A stretch of 64,000 nt of DNA from Bacteroides cellulosilyticus. Lineage in GTDB: Bacteria; Bacteroidota; Bacteroidia; Bacteroidales; Bacteroidaceae. The notes under the pieces are model-generated. The model saw only the letters and a list, made by a program, of their open reading frames with translations, was not told the origin of the DNA and did not search any database. The stretch lies in NCBI RefSeq assembly GCF_020091405.1, contig NZ_CP081903.1:4836501-4900500 (forward strand). The letters are read 5' to 3'. Both the position numbers and the translations under genes were made by a program. Below, piece after piece: positions 31,189 to 39,378 of this stretch; the first letter of the stretch is position 1, and the number at the start of each line of letters is the position of its first letter.

Positions 31189-33945
31189 TTAGGGTTTGAC
31201 GAAAATATCATTAGTATGATTGGATATCCAGTCTAAATCTTCTGTTTTTCCGCCATTTATTACCCAGCTTTTGAACCCCGGATAGACATTTGTAATCATA
31301 TAATATTCTTTCGGCCACTTCCATACTTCTGTGCCGGGAATACAAATACCCCATGCCAAACCTTCGGTGCTGATATAATAATCTTTCTTTGGCTTATTGA
31401 GCATGCTGTTATATGCAGAGGCATCATTGGCCATTCCGAATAATCCTGTATTTCCAAAGCTTGTAGGTGCATAACCTGCCATGTGTACTTCTGTACGTCC
31501 TACATTTCCTTGGGTTTCCTTGCTGATAATGAATACATCCAGGTTTTTGACATTCATGGCTTTAAGAGCTTCTTCAGCTGTCGGGAATGTCATGACAATT
31601 TCAAATTCAGCACCATCACCGGAGTTATATTCACTACTTGCGGTAGGATTTGTACAGTAGAACGTAAAGTCATCGTCAGCAATATTGGGTTTACAATATT
31701 TGTGCGCATTCGTACAAAGAATCACAACCGGACTATTTTGACCACTTTCGAAAACGGGAGTACCGCTTTGTACTTTCCCACTAAGAACAACTCCGCTATT
31801 GCTTACATTCAGGAATTGGATTCCTACACCGGTTTTGCGGTTTGCACCGATTGCACGTATATTACCTTGAATAGTTAATTTCTTGTTATCATCTGTTGCG
31901 GTCATCTTATTAATGCTGATAACAACGTCATTCATATCAAAGTCGCCGTAAGCCGGCCATTGGTCCTCAAATGCATACGTATAAATGGTTTTGTCTTCAA
32001 TATCCGGTTTGTTAGGATCTTCCGGGTCGGGATTACCTGGATTACCCGGATTGTAATATCCCCCGCAAGTAGAGAAGGTATACTTAGACTCTTCCCATCC
32101 GGTAGTGGACACTCCTGTAGTGAGCCATCTACCATTATTTATGCCGGTAGCTTCATTACTGTAAGTGAATGCATTCTCCGGAATTTCCAGAACCAGGTCG
32201 CTCAGATGTGTATCGCTGCGATTGGATATATGGACGGCTCCAAGTTGTAACAGAGAAGGATTGTTTCCCTCTCCTTTAAAGTAGTTAGGGGCATTCGTTA
32301 CATTATACAACGATGCTTTTATCATAGAGCCATTTTTCAATGTATAATTTGCAGGGCTGCTATTTGACATTTCGGGAACCGGTTTCCACAGGCTGGCGTT
32401 GTTCTCAGTTGCGCTGAGGTTATCCGGTTTTCCACCAGTGATAGAACCATTGTCAAGTGTTACATTTGTCCACAGGAACTTCTCTTTTACAATTAGTGTA
32501 CAGCTGTTGTAAAGCATGTCAACAGATTTGTTTTCGAAGAAAGTGAACTCACCAAAACCGTCATTATAGAAGGACATACCTCCGCTCAATCGATAACCTT
32601 TGACGATTCCTTCATAATGGTTGATCATGGAAGCAGCTTTGGTATTATTGGTACCGAAAGTTCCTGTCTGCTCATCCACCAAAAGCATTCCGTAGTTACT
32701 GAACGTACTGGTTATAAAATCAAAGTCATGGGTTGAAATCTTACCCTGGTTCAGGACATTACTGTTATTATTCATTTTGAATGTTCCGGCATTGACTTCA
32801 CTTTTATTATAAAAATTCGTATTATTAATATATAATTCCTCAGCAACCTCAATTGTTCCGGCGTTATAAATTTCGGTGGTATTGCCTTGTGTGGTAGTAA
32901 GATTGGCTGCTATAATAGTACCGAAATTTTTGAATACCTGGCTGTTAGGTCTAAATATACCATTGTTGACGGTTATTGTGGCATCGGAGGCTATTGTGGT
33001 TGACGTGACTGATGGCTCAAATATCACGTCTGCATTTGCTATGAAAGTTCCTCCTATGAACCATTCGCCATTTTTCATGCCGAATTTTTCTTTGGTTTCA
33101 ATAGTTCCTCCCTTTTCAACAACAACTTTAGGAAAAGAAGTAAAGGTACGGCCTTCGATGAATTCTATCTTACCTCCGTTTAAAACATAAATATCAAACT
33201 GTGATGTTAGATTCTTTACTATTAATGTTCCTTTCACAAAAATTGTTCCTTTTCCGCTTTGCATCCGGTAGGCTGTATTGTCTTCTTTACCTGCAGGTAT
33301 CACAATTCTGGCACCATCATTAAATGCGTTAGGATTATATTGATTAATAGGATCGTCTGACTTATCCGGAACAGCCGGAATTACCGGAACCTCTTCAGTA
33401 TAAGTCTTATCTTCCAATTCTTTAACACCTGCAGCGATGGCAGCATTAAAAGCCGAAGTACTACCTGTAGTGCTTCTTGTTGTGGTTCCTCCTGTGTAAT
33501 ACAGTTTACAGTTTAATGTTCCTCCATTCTCCGGAGTGGTGAATTCGTAGACTTCTTTACGTTGCTTCGGGTCGGTCTGACGAATAAAAATGCGTTCAGT
33601 GGACTTAGGAATGCTGATTTCTGCTACAAAGTTGCTACCTCCTTTGGCATAACCGGCGGCTATAGGAGTTGCTGTCTTGTCAGACAACGGATTTGTAGTG
33701 AATACTTCTGCCAGATAGTTGTACTGTCCGTTCAGTTCATCTTTAACTTCGATGTCTAACTTGACAGTTGTGATCATAGACCAATCAAATCCATCGGGAG
33801 CGACGAAATCATCGCCTAAAGGGTTTTCAACTGGGGGGACGGGACGAACCTTGTTAGGGTCGTACACGTCATTGTCTGCGCAAGCCGTTAGGAGTAAAGG
33901 CGCTGCTAATGCAGTGATTACGAGATAGCGGTTTCGAGTCTTCAT
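31189..33945 (-). CDS. LruC domain lipoprotein (large), paralogue
   Basis: 918 aa. Lipobox LLLTAC, then the same ADNDVYDPNKVRPV start and N-domain as its neighbour; the C-terminal LruC part is nearly identical (YAFEDQWPAYGDFDMNDVVIS, GTPVFESGQ, VFIISKETQGNVGRTEVHMA). The middle is different: a unique segment NAAIAAGVKELEDKTYTEEVPVIPA, then beta-helix-like repeats (TFTSFPKVVVEKGGTI, KNFGTIIAANL, YNAGTIEVAEEL). The conserved ends and variable middle suggest duplication followed by exchange of the repeat region. A -7 box lies at 33992-33999 and a terminator at 31131-31155, so it is a single-gene transcript. Confidence 0.85.
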   Translation of the reverse strand: MKTRNRYLVITALAAPLLLTACADNDVYDPNKVRPVPPVENPLGDDFVAPDGFDWSMITTVKLDIEVKDELNGQYNYLAEVFTTNPLSDKTATPIAAGYAKGGSNFVAEISIPKSTERIFIRQTDPKQRKEVYEFTTPENGGTLNCKLYYTGGTTTRSTTGSTSAFNAAIAAGVKELEDKTYTEEVPVIPAVPDKSDDPINQYNPNAFNDGARIVIPAGKEDNTAYRMQSGKGTIFVKGTLIVKNLTSQFDIYVLNGGKIEFIEGRTFTSFPKVVVEKGGTIETKEKFGMKNGEWFIGGTFIANADVIFEPSVTSTTIASDATITVNNGIFRPNSQVFKNFGTIIAANLTTTQGNTTEIYNAGTIEVAEELYINNTNFYNKSEVNAGTFKMNNNSNVLNQGKISTHDFDFITSTFSNYGMLLVDEQTGTFGTNNTKAASMINHYEGIVKGYRLSGGMSFYNDGFGEFTFFENKSVDMLYNSCTLIVKEKFLWTNVTLDNGSITGGKPDNLSATENNASLWKPVPEMSNSSPANYTLKNGSMIKASLYNVTNAPNYFKGEGNNPSLLQLGAVHISNRSDTHLSDLVLEIPENAFTYSNEATGINNGRWLTTGVSTTGWEESKYTFSTCGGYYNPGNPGNPDPEDPNKPDIEDKTIYTYAFEDQWPAYGDFDMNDVVISINKMTATDDNKKLTIQGNIRAIGANRKTGVGIQFLNVSNSGVVLSGKVQSGTPVFESGQNSPVVILCTNAHKYCKPNIADDDFTFYCTNPTASSEYNSGDGAEFEIVMTFPTAEEALKAMNVKNLDVFIISKETQGNVGRTEVHMAGYAPTSFGNTGLFGMANDASAYNSMLNKPKKDYYISTEGLAWGICIPGTEVWKWPKEYYMITNVYPGFKSWVINGGKTEDLDWISNHTNDIFVKP

Positions 33946-33991
33946 TTTATTACTCTATTAATAATGTATATTGGTTAGTCTAATCTTGCAA

Positions 33992-33999
33992 CAAAGATA
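33992..33999 (-). promoter_or_regulatory. -7 box for LruC gene 31189-33945
   Basis: CAAAGATA reads TATCTTTG on the minus strand, 47 bases upstream of the start codon. Confidence 0.5.
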
Positions 34000-34116
34000 A
34001 CAAATTCTTCAACTTTTTAGTTGTAGATCGTATCCAACAAGTAACCGTTTTATCCTTTTTTGGGATAAAAATACATTTTTATGCTATTTTTCCTGTTTTT
34101 TAAATCTCGAAAGCTG

Positions 34117-35160
34117 TTATTTAGTGATTTCTCCCGCAAGATCTGAGTTCATTCGGTAGCGGATTTCGGCTTGGTTGAGACCATGGCCAAGGAGGAACAT
34201 TAGTTTGGTCACTGCACATTCGGGAGTACTGTCGTATCCGCTGATGACGCCTGCTTGCAGCAATTTCAGTCCGGTTTCGTAGCGTCCCATTTCTACTACG
34301 CCACGTTGGCATTGAGTGATGTTAACAATAATGATGCCACGTTCTGTGGCGTCCTTCAGTTGACGGATGAACCATTCCTTCTGAGGAGCATTTCCGGAAC
34401 CGAATGTTTTGAGCACAACCGCTTTCAGACCCGGGACATGGAGAACAGAATTGATGATGCTTTCCTGAATACCGGGAAAAAGAGTGAGCATAACCACATT
34501 GGTATCGAACAGGTAATGAGGCTTCATAGGACGCGTCGGATCAGGACGGCGGATGATGTGGGCGTCATATTTGATGTGGATGCCTGCATGGGCCAATGAG
34601 GGATAGTTGAATGAACGGAATGCGTTGAAGTTTTCGGCATTGATCTTTGTGGTGCGATTACCGCGCATCAACTCATTCTCGAAAAATATACATACTTCGG
34701 GGACAATGGGAGTGCCATCGGGATTCTTGGCTGCAGCTATTTCTATAGAGGTAATAAGATTTTCTTTTCCATCTGTACGCAGAGTGCCGATAGGGAGCTG
34801 AGAGCCGGTGAGAATAACGGGTTTAGCGAGATTCTCAAGCATGAAACTGAGAGCAGAGGCCGTATAAGACATGGTATCTGTTCCATGAAGAATGACAAAA
34901 CCGTCGAAGTAATCATAATTATAGTTGATAATCTTTACGATTTTTGCCCAAAGCGAAGGCTCCATGTCAGAAGAGTCAATAGGAGGATCAAACTGATAGG
35001 AAGAAATGCGATAATTGAAACGTTTCAGTTCGGGAACATGTTTGAGAAGATGATCGAAGTTGAAATTTTCAAGCGCACCTGTCTCTGGGTTCTCTATCAT
35101 GCCGATGGTTCCACCGGTATATATTAGTAACACGGATGGGTAGTCAGTCTTCATAAACAT
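34117..35160 (-). CDS. ansA: L-asparaginase, type I
   Basis: 347 aa. It hydrolyses asparagine to aspartate and ammonia in the cytoplasm. The first catalytic Thr is in LLIYTGGTIGMIENP and the second in FVILHGTDTMSYTASALSFML; ILTGSQLPIG and the later GVISGYDSTPECAVTKLMFLLG are further conserved blocks. There is no signal peptide, so it is the cytoplasmic type I rather than the periplasmic type II. It has its own -7 box (35185-35192), downstream of trpA and a repeat, so it is probably transcribed apart from the trp operon. Confidence 0.93.
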   Translation of the reverse strand: MFMKTDYPSVLLIYTGGTIGMIENPETGALENFNFDHLLKHVPELKRFNYRISSYQFDPPIDSSDMEPSLWAKIVKIINYNYDYFDGFVILHGTDTMSYTASALSFMLENLAKPVILTGSQLPIGTLRTDGKENLITSIEIAAAKNPDGTPIVPEVCIFFENELMRGNRTTKINAENFNAFRSFNYPSLAHAGIHIKYDAHIIRRPDPTRPMKPHYLFDTNVVMLTLFPGIQESIINSVLHVPGLKAVVLKTFGSGNAPQKEWFIRQLKDATERGIIIVNITQCQRGVVEMGRYETGLKLLQAGVISGYDSTPECAVTKLMFLLGHGLNQAEIRYRMNSDLAGEITK

Positions 35161-35184
35161 AATCGGGTTTGATTATTTTGGGTG

Positions 35185-35192
35185 CAAAGATA
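35185..35192 (-). promoter_or_regulatory. -7 box for ansA
   Basis: CAAAGATA reads TATCTTTG on the minus strand, 25 bases before the ansA start. Confidence 0.5.
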
Positions 35193-35202
35193 GGAAAAAA
35201 AT

Positions 35203-35285
35203 AGTGATTAGGGATAAGTGGTTAGTGATAAGTGACATTTTGCCATTATAATGTCATTTACTTATCACTAATCACTCTTCCCTAA
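35203..35285. repeat. GTGATTAG-type inverted repeat after trpA
   Basis: Low-complexity arms built from GTGATTAG/GTGATAAG words (35203-35235) face complementary words (ATCACTAATCAC, 35265-35275) around an AATGTCA...TGACATT-like centre. It touches the TAA stop of trpA. Similar arms occur at 48194-48263 and 61853. Confidence 0.65.
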
Positions 35286-36062
35286 TTACTTCTTCAGCCC
35301 TTCTTTCAACTGTGTGATCGCCTTTTCCGCATCTCCTTCAGCTTCATTCAGCAGGGTGACGAAGCGGCTACCGATGATAGCACCGGAAGAGTTGGCACAA
35401 GCAGCGTCAAATGTTTGTTTGTTACTGATGCCGAAGCCAACCATGCGGGGATTGCGCAGGTGCATATCCTGTATCTTTTTGAAATAAGCTTGCTTCTGGT
35501 TGTCGAAATCTTTCTGGGCACCGGTGGTGGCTGCGCTGGATACCATATAGATGAAGCCGTCGGTATGTTCGTCGATTTCACGGACACGGGCCTCGCTGGT
35601 TTCGGGGGTGATGAGCATGATGACGCGGAGGTCGTAACGGTCGGCAATAGGTTTATACGTTTCTTCGTAATCCTTGAAGGGAAGATCGGGGATAATGACA
35701 CCGTCGATGCCACATTCTACGCATTTCTGACAGAAGGCTTCGAAGCCGAATTTCATGATAGGGTTGAGATAGCCCATCAGGATGAGAGGAATACGGACAT
35801 CGCTGCGGATATCGCGGAGCTGTTCAAACAAAATACGCAGCGACATACCGTTGCGAAGAGCGCGCGTGGCAGCCTCCTGAATAACGATGCCGTCGGCCAT
35901 GGGGTCACTGAATGGAATGCCGATTTCGATAGAGTTGACACCATTGCGTTCAAGAGTGCGGATGACGTCGGCAGTGCCTTCCAGAGTTGGGCAACCGGCA
36001 CAGAAGTAAATGGACAGCAAGTTTTTAGGGCTGTCCTGGAAAAGTTGATTTATACGATTCAT
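35286..36062 (-). CDS. trpA: Tryptophan synthase alpha chain
   Basis: 258 aa. It cleaves indole-3-glycerol phosphate to indole and glyceraldehyde-3-phosphate, passing indole to TrpB. The catalytic Glu is in VNSIEIGIPFSDPMADG with Asp in VDGVIIPDLPF-like DGVIIPDLPFKD; phosphate is bound by MVGFGISNKQTF and GAIIGSRFV. Length normal. It is the last gene of the trp operon; the stop is followed directly by a repeat. Confidence 0.96.
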   Translation of the reverse strand: MNRINQLFQDSPKNLLSIYFCAGCPTLEGTADVIRTLERNGVNSIEIGIPFSDPMADGIVIQEAATRALRNGMSLRILFEQLRDIRSDVRIPLILMGYLNPIMKFGFEAFCQKCVECGIDGVIIPDLPFKDYEETYKPIADRYDLRVIMLITPETSEARVREIDEHTDGFIYMVSSAATTGAQKDFDNQKQAYFKKIQDMHLRNPRMVGFGISNKQTFDAACANSSGAIIGSRFVTLLNEAEGDAEKAITQLKEGLKK

Positions 36063-36084
36063 GTGAAGAGTTATAATTTATGAT

Positions 36085-36717
36085 TTATGATTTTGTTGTG
36101 GGGAGATCTCTTAATTCTTTGAGAAAGCGCCCGATCCGTTCCACATCCTTGATACCCGGGGAGGTTTCGAAACGGCTGTTGATATCGATACCGGCAAGGC
36201 GGGGATGGTGGAATTCTTTCAGAGCTTTGACACTGTAAGAATTGATACCGCCGCTAAGCAGGAAAGGGGTACTGCCATTGTAACGTTGCAGGATATTCCA
36301 GTCAAATTGTTGTCCGGAGCCACCATAGTGGGCGCTGCGGGTATCGAACAGGAAGTAGTCGCAGAAACCTTCATAATCAGATACGGCAAGAAGATCCTTG
36401 GGCAAGGCGATGGAAAACGCTTTGATGATCCGGATACCATATGAATGAAGGGTACGGCAGTATTCGGGTGATTCATCACCGTGCAGTTGGACATAGTTCA
36501 AGCCGAAACGGTCGACATACATAAGGATGTTTTCTTTGGTTTCGTTGACAAAAACACCGACACGTTTGGCAAGCGTAGGCAGGTACCTGGGTATCTGATA
36601 CAGGTATCTGGGGGATTTGGGGTAGAAGATAAAACCGATCATATCTACACCTAATACTTCTACATCGCGGATATTGTCTGCATCGGTCATTCCGCATACT
36701 TTGATCATTGTATTCAT
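36085..36717 (-). CDS. trpF: Phosphoribosylanthranilate isomerase
   Basis: 210 aa from the ATG at 36717; eight extra upstream codons (MIFKVHKP) are possible but unlike the family. It converts phosphoribosylanthranilate to the carboxyphenylamino-deoxyribulose phosphate. Catalytic Cys in MIKVCGMTDADN and Asp in FLFDTRS; phosphate loop FLLSGGINSYSV and LAGIDINSRFET. It sits between trpC and trpA with short gaps. Confidence 0.94.
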   Translation of the reverse strand: MNTMIKVCGMTDADNIRDVEVLGVDMIGFIFYPKSPRYLYQIPRYLPTLAKRVGVFVNETKENILMYVDRFGLNYVQLHGDESPEYCRTLHSYGIRIIKAFSIALPKDLLAVSDYEGFCDYFLFDTRSAHYGGSGQQFDWNILQRYNGSTPFLLSGGINSYSVKALKEFHHPRLAGIDINSRFETSPGIKDVERIGRFLKELRDLPTTKS

Positions 36718-36773
36718 GGGCTTATGTACCTTAAAAATCACGAATATATGAAATTATGTGTGAATTTCCAAAT

Positions 36774-37616
36774 TCATATACCTTGAATGAGTTCTTTCAA
36801 TGTGCTCCCGGGATCGTCCGTACGCATGAACGTCTCTCCCATAAGGAAGCCACGGAAGCCTGCCGAACGTAGCTCACGGATGGTTTCAGGGTGCGAAATA
36901 CCACTTTCGGAAACGAGTAGCGGAGGCGTCTGAAAATCAATTTCAGCAACAGCATTTTTTAACTCTTCTGCAATGCGGAAAGAGTTTTCTGTATTGGTGA
37001 CGAAGCTGCCCAGATTGCGGTTATTGACGCCGACCATATCCGTCTCCTTATATATATAGGAGAGTTCGGAGATGCTGTGTACTTCGAGCAGAACTTCAAG
37101 CCCAAGTTCGTGTGCCTGCGTGGTGAGTGTGCGGCACTCGTCAGGTGTGAGACAGGCAGCAATGAGCAGCACTGCATCGGCACCCACAATGCGGGCTTGC
37201 AGAAGCTGATACTTGTCAATGATGAAGTCCTTACGCAGGATCGGGATGTTGACCAACGGGCGCGCTGTACGGATGTCACGCAGAGTTCCGCCGAAGAACT
37301 TTTCATCCGTGAGGATGGAGAGGGCGGAAGCACCGGCAGTTTCATAAGCAGGGGGAATGAGATCGGCCCGTGCGCCTTCCTTGATCCAGCCCTTGGAAGG
37401 GGAACGGCGTTTGAACTCGGCAATGATGCCGGATGAAGAGCTTGCGAGTGCACGCTTCATGCTGCGGACGGGCGTTGTGCCGGAAACTTCGGTTCCGGCA
37501 GCTTCCTGCATCATGGCAGCAGCTTGTTCTTGCAATTGACTGAGGGAGACTGCTTGTTTTTGCTGCTCTATCTCAATCCGCTTGTGGGCGATGATTTCGG
37601 ATAAAATATCTTTCAT
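36774..37616 (-). CDS. trpC: Indole-3-glycerol phosphate synthase
   Basis: 280 aa, slightly longer than usual because of an insert (MMQEAAGTEVSGTTPVRS) near residue 35. Conserved sites: IIAEFKRRSPSKGWIKEGA (catalytic Glu/Lys), ILTDEKFFGGTL, ILRKDFIIDKYQLLQAR, VLLEVHS, VGVNNRNLGSF, and LVSESGIS. A single-function protein, not fused to trpF. Begins 11 bases after the trpD stop. Confidence 0.95.
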   Translation of the reverse strand: MKDILSEIIAHKRIEIEQQKQAVSLSQLQEQAAAMMQEAAGTEVSGTTPVRSMKRALASSSSGIIAEFKRRSPSKGWIKEGARADLIPPAYETAGASALSILTDEKFFGGTLRDIRTARPLVNIPILRKDFIIDKYQLLQARIVGADAVLLIAACLTPDECRTLTTQAHELGLEVLLEVHSISELSYIYKETDMVGVNNRNLGSFVTNTENSFRIAEELKNAVAEIDFQTPPLLVSESGISHPETIRELRSAGFRGFLMGETFMRTDDPGSTLKELIQGI

Positions 37617-37627
37617 ATTTTTTTAGC

Positions 37628-38623
37628 TCATTGATTGATTTCTATAAACTTCTTCAACGTCTCCAGTGCCCGTCCACTCTCCAGCGATTGGCGAGCGATG
37701 GCAATGCATTCTTCGATTTCCTTTTCAGGTTCCATCACCTGGATGGCGAAGGCGGCGTTGACAATGACACATTGCGTTTGGGCACGTGTGGCACGGTTAT
37801 TAAGGATGTTATCAAAGATGCGGGCGGCATCCTCTTTGCAGGCTCCGCCGAAGAGTTCTTCGGGCTGCGCGGCACTGAAACCCAGCGCTTGCGGACGGTA
37901 AATCCGTTCGTAATTGCGCGTCATGACTTTGAATTCGTCCGTGAGGGAGATTTCGTCGTAGCTGTCGAGACTGTTGACTACCGCAAAATCGATACCGAGT
38001 TTGTAAAAAACATTCGTGTAGAGCCGCATCTGTGCAAGATCGGCCACACCGAGCAACTGGTAAGTAGGCTTGCAGGGATTGACAAGCGGGCCAAGAAGGT
38101 TGAACAGTGTACGTACTCCCAATGCCTTGCGCACAGGGCCGACGAACTTCATTGCCGGATTGAAAAGTTGGGCGTGCAGGTAGGCGATGTTACACTTGTC
38201 CATGCTGCGTTTCAACTTGTCGGGATCATTGGTGAAGCGGATGCCGTGTTGCTCCATGACATTGCTTGCCCCACTGACGGAAGTGGCGCCATAATTGCCG
38301 TGTTTGGCAACTTTGTAACCGGCTCCGGCCACCACAAAACAGGCACACGTGGAAATGTTGAACGTGTTCTTTCCATCACCTCCCGTACCTACGATATCGA
38401 TAGGCCGATAAGGCGCGAAGTCGATGGGGATACGAGTCTCCATAAGGGCTTCGCGAAAGCCGATTAGTTCATCTACTGTGATGCTACGCATCTGGAATAC
38501 AGTGAGTAATGCGGAAATCTGTGCTTCGGGATAAGCTTCCCGGGTGATGTTCAGGAGAATTTGCTTGGTTTCTTCCGAAGTAAGCTCTTCGTGGTTGAAG
38601 AGACGGGTTAATATATCTTTCAT
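37628..38623 (-). CDS. trpD: Anthranilate phosphoribosyltransferase
   Basis: 331 aa. It joins anthranilate to PRPP. Signature DIVGTGGDGKNTFNIST (PRPP loop) and KHGNYGATSVSGASNVMEQHGI; VRKALGVRTLFNLLGPLVNP is the anthranilate-site helix; the metal site is LTDEFKV-like SLTDEFKVMT. Unlike in enterobacteria it is not fused to trpG. It follows trpG after a 159-base spacer that holds repeat array B. Confidence 0.95.
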   Translation of the reverse strand: MKDILTRLFNHEELTSEETKQILLNITREAYPEAQISALLTVFQMRSITVDELIGFREALMETRIPIDFAPYRPIDIVGTGGDGKNTFNISTCACFVVAGAGYKVAKHGNYGATSVSGASNVMEQHGIRFTNDPDKLKRSMDKCNIAYLHAQLFNPAMKFVGPVRKALGVRTLFNLLGPLVNPCKPTYQLLGVADLAQMRLYTNVFYKLGIDFAVVNSLDSYDEISLTDEFKVMTRNYERIYRPQALGFSAAQPEELFGGACKEDAARIFDNILNNRATRAQTQCVIVNAAFAIQVMEPEKEIEECIAIARQSLESGRALETLKKFIEINQ

Positions 38624-38681
38624 TTTCTTATTTACGATTAGACGATTTACAATTTACGATTGAAAATTCTGTAGTGTTCGG

Positions 38682-38782
38682 GATGCCTCACTTCAGCGTT
38701 CGGAATGCCACATGTTGACGGTCATGAGGTGTGGCATTCCGACCTGTGAAGTGTGGCATTTGGCCTCATGAGGTGTGGCATT
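38682..38782. repeat. 22-bp-phased inverted repeat array, copy B (2 + 3 units)
   Basis: TGCC cores start at 38684 and 38706; GTGG cores start at 38731, 38753 and 38775. The spacing is 22 bases within both arms and the central gap is 19 bases, exactly as in copies A and C. The centre forms a perfect 11-bp stem (GGAATGCCACA/TGTGGCATTCC). The array begins at the trpG stop codon (38783-38785), inside the trp operon between trpG and trpD. A CGATTTA-type repeat (38634-38661) fills the rest of the spacer. Confidence 0.9.
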
Positions 38783-39349
38783 TCAGACGCCTTTCAGCCA
38801 GTTGCCTACAATCTGTTTTCCATCGGGAGTCAGTACCGATTCCGGATGGAATTGGATGCCGTGAACATCGTATTCCCGATGTTTCAGTGCCATGATTTGA
38901 CCTTCGGGGCTGATGGCTGTGACCACCAGTTCTTCGGGAAATCCGTCCGCATCCACTACCCAGGAGTGATAACGACCGACTGGAATTTCTGTGGGAAGAC
39001 CGTCGAAAATGTAATCTTTATTCTTTATTTTCACATTCGTTTGTATGCCGTGAAAGACTTCGCTCAGATTAGTGAGCTTCCCTCCGAATACTTGTCCGAT
39101 GGCCTGTTCACCCAGGCAGACGCCAAGCATGGGTTTTCGTCCTGCGTAAGTGCGGATGACCTCTAATAGTAAGCCTGCCTCCTCGGGAATGCCGGGGCCG
39201 GGTGAAAGGATGATCTTATCATATTTCTCCAATTCCTCAAGCTCAAATTTATCATTGCGCAGCACATCTACTTCTGCGCCGAGTTCTTTTACCAGATGGG
39301 CAAGGTTGTAGGTGAAAGAGTCGTAGTTGTCTATGATTACTGTTTTCAT
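38783..39349 (-). CDS. trpG: Anthranilate synthase glutamine amidotransferase subunit
   Basis: 188 aa. Class I glutamine amidotransferase supplying ammonia to TrpE. Nucleophile Cys in MLGVCLGEQAIGQVFGG (the usual GVCLGHQ has Glu in place of His); His and Glu in VHGIQFHPESVLTP. DNYDSFTYNLAHLV starts the family. Alone it could also serve para-aminobenzoate synthesis, a known dual role in other bacteria. Repeat array B touches its stop codon. Confidence 0.94.
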   Translation of the reverse strand: MKTVIIDNYDSFTYNLAHLVKELGAEVDVLRNDKFELEELEKYDKIILSPGPGIPEEAGLLLEVIRTYAGRKPMLGVCLGEQAIGQVFGGKLTNLSEVFHGIQTNVKIKNKDYIFDGLPTEIPVGRYHSWVVDADGFPEELVVTAISPEGQIMALKHREYDVHGIQFHPESVLTPDGKQIVGNWLKGV

Positions 39350-39378
39350 AATTCTTCGTTTTATTGTTTCACCGTAAA

